This document shows positions 4,353 through 5,149 of a DNA stretch of 5,149 nt, piece after piece. The notes under the pieces were generated by a model. It had not been told where the DNA came from, searched no databases, and was given only the letters and a program-made list of their open reading frames with translations. The stretch is from Candidatus Kuenenbacteria bacterium GW2011_GWA2_42_15 (GTDB taxonomy: Bacteria > Patescibacteriota > Patescibacteriia > UBA2196 > GWA2-42-15), in assembly GCA_000998185.1 (NCBI GenBank), contig LCCW01000069.1:1-5149 (forward strand), in the 5' to 3' direction. The position numbers and the translations under genes are program-made. Positions within the stretch are counted from its first letter, which is position 1. Each line of letters starts with the position of its first letter.

Positions 4353-5149
4353 ATGATGACAGCTAAAGAATTAAGACGAAAATATATTGAATTCTTTGAG
4401 TCCAAAGACCACGCGGAAATACCGAGCGCGTCTTTAATGCCGGAAAACGATCCGTCAACTCTTTTTATTACTGCTGGTATGCAGCCATTGGCGCCGTTTT
4501 TGCTTGGTGAAAAACATCCGTCTGGCAAGAGATTAGTGAATGCGCAAAAATGCGTGCGCACAGGAGATATTGATGATGTCGGGGATAAAACCCACCACAC
4601 TTTTTTTGAAATGCTTGGGCATTGGTCTCTCGGAGACTATTTTAAGAAAGAAGCGATAAAAATGAGTTATGAATTTTTAACTCAAGAATTGCAGTTAGAT
4701 AAAAATAAATTAGCATTTACTGTATTTGAAGGTGATGATAATGCACTCTGCGATAAAGAAGCTGCTGAAGTTTGGCAAAGTATGGGCGTGAATGAAAAAA
4801 GAATCGCATATTTGCCAAAAAAAGACAATTGGTGGGAGCCGACTGGAGCAAGCGGGCCATGCGGTCCTTGCACGGAAATGTTTTACTGGAGTGATAATGA
4901 AAATCCGGCGCCAGAAGTTTTTGACCCAGCTGACAAGCGCTGGGTGGAAATTGGCAATGATGTTTTAATGCAATATGAAAAAATCGGTGAAAATAATTAT
5001 GCGCCTGCCAAACAAAAAAATATTGATAATGGCACTGGTCTAGAACGGCTTTTGGCTGTGATGAATGGTTTGGAAGATAATTACCGCACAGATTTGTTTT
5101 GGCCGATTATTGAGAAAATTGAGGAGTTGAGTGGGAAAAAATATGATGA
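4353..5149 (+). CDS. alaS: Alanyl-tRNA synthetase, N-terminal catalytic part (runs off the window)
   Basis: This cytoplasmic class II synthetase joins alanine to tRNA-Ala using ATP. The visible 265 codons begin MMTAKELRRKYIEFF; ATG 4356 is an equally good start and gives the more usual MTAKEL. Seen: the typical first helix, LFITAGMQPLAPFLLG (motif 1 region), NAQKCVRTGDIDDVGDKTHH then TFFEMLGHWSLGDYF (motif 2 region), NWWEPTGASGPCGPCTEMFY, NDVLMQY, and motif 3 with GTGLERLL (about residues 227-234). The frame is intact with no missing block, unlike the three plus-strand genes before it. The tRNA-recognition, editing and C-Ala parts would lie beyond 5149. The frame crosses the window edge (last full codon GAT at 5145-5147). 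No T-box leader fits in the 112-base gap to the divergent gene. Transcription is probably leaderless from the promoter at 4318-4346. Confidence 0.95.
   Translation, partial: MMTAKELRRKYIEFFESKDHAEIPSASLMPENDPSTLFITAGMQPLAPFLLGEKHPSGKRLVNAQKCVRTGDIDDVGDKTHHTFFEMLGHWSLGDYFKKEAIKMSYEFLTQELQLDKNKLAFTVFEGDDNALCDKEAAEVWQSMGVNEKRIAYLPKKDNWWEPTGASGPCGPCTEMFYWSDNENPAPEVFDPADKRWVEIGNDVLMQYEKIGENNYAPAKQKNIDNGTGLERLLAVMNGLEDNYRTDLFWPIIEKIEELSGKKYD

Noticed and set aside
4340..4873. Minus-strand frames opposite alaS (4340-4600 and 4682-4873)
   Set aside because: They are shadows of the strongly conserved AlaRS catalytic domain.

Overview
The window looks like chromosomal DNA of a Candidate Phyla Radiation bacterium (Patescibacteria, probably Parcubacteria-like). 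The grounds are the AT-rich, compact genes, the subtype of GxxExxY nuclease domain (LGRTSNERQY), the RecJ/RNase HI/AlaRS sequence types and a leaderless-looking tRNA synthetase. This placement is inference; no rRNA or other marker is present to confirm it.

Layout. At 1-53 (minus) is the first 17 codons of a CoA-binding protein of the ADP-forming acetyl-CoA synthetase type, with promoter candidates upstream. The stretch 54-445 has no recognisable protein gene. It holds a clear minus-strand terminator (216-251) that closes a possible short minus-strand RNA. That RNA would carry a strong Shine-Dalgarno and two tiny overlapping reading frames. On the plus strand follow a broken class-beta DNA methyltransferase (446-1217), a recJ gene (1282-3369) fused to a C-terminal GxxExxY (PD-(D/E)XK-type) nuclease domain, and a broken RNase HI gene (3434-3762). 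A minus-strand orphan gene of 117 codons (3887-4240) has its own strong RBS and terminator. The plus-strand alaS begins at 4353 and runs off the window.

Two things stand out. First, the three consecutive plus-strand genes each lack an internal block of roughly 35-45 residues. In the methyltransferase and RNase HI the loss also shifts the frame. In RecJ it is in frame but removes the DHH motif that names the family. The AlaRS part shows no such loss. This is either real erosion of a DNA-processing gene cluster or a set of local assembly collapses; the sequence alone cannot decide. Second, the GxxExxY domain lies between inverted copies of ATACGAATAT (in 2888-2919 and 3415-3435). It therefore looks like a roughly 0.58-kb cassette inserted between recJ and rnhA, read in frame from recJ and ending inside the start codon of rnhA.

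How the genes might work together: RecJ (5'-3' ssDNA exonuclease) and RNase HI (removal of RNA from RNA-DNA hybrids) both process nucleic acids during repair and replication, and the methyltransferase marks DNA. No restriction endonuclease partner is visible. The acetyl-CoA synthetase, the orphan gene and alaS appear to be separate transcription units.
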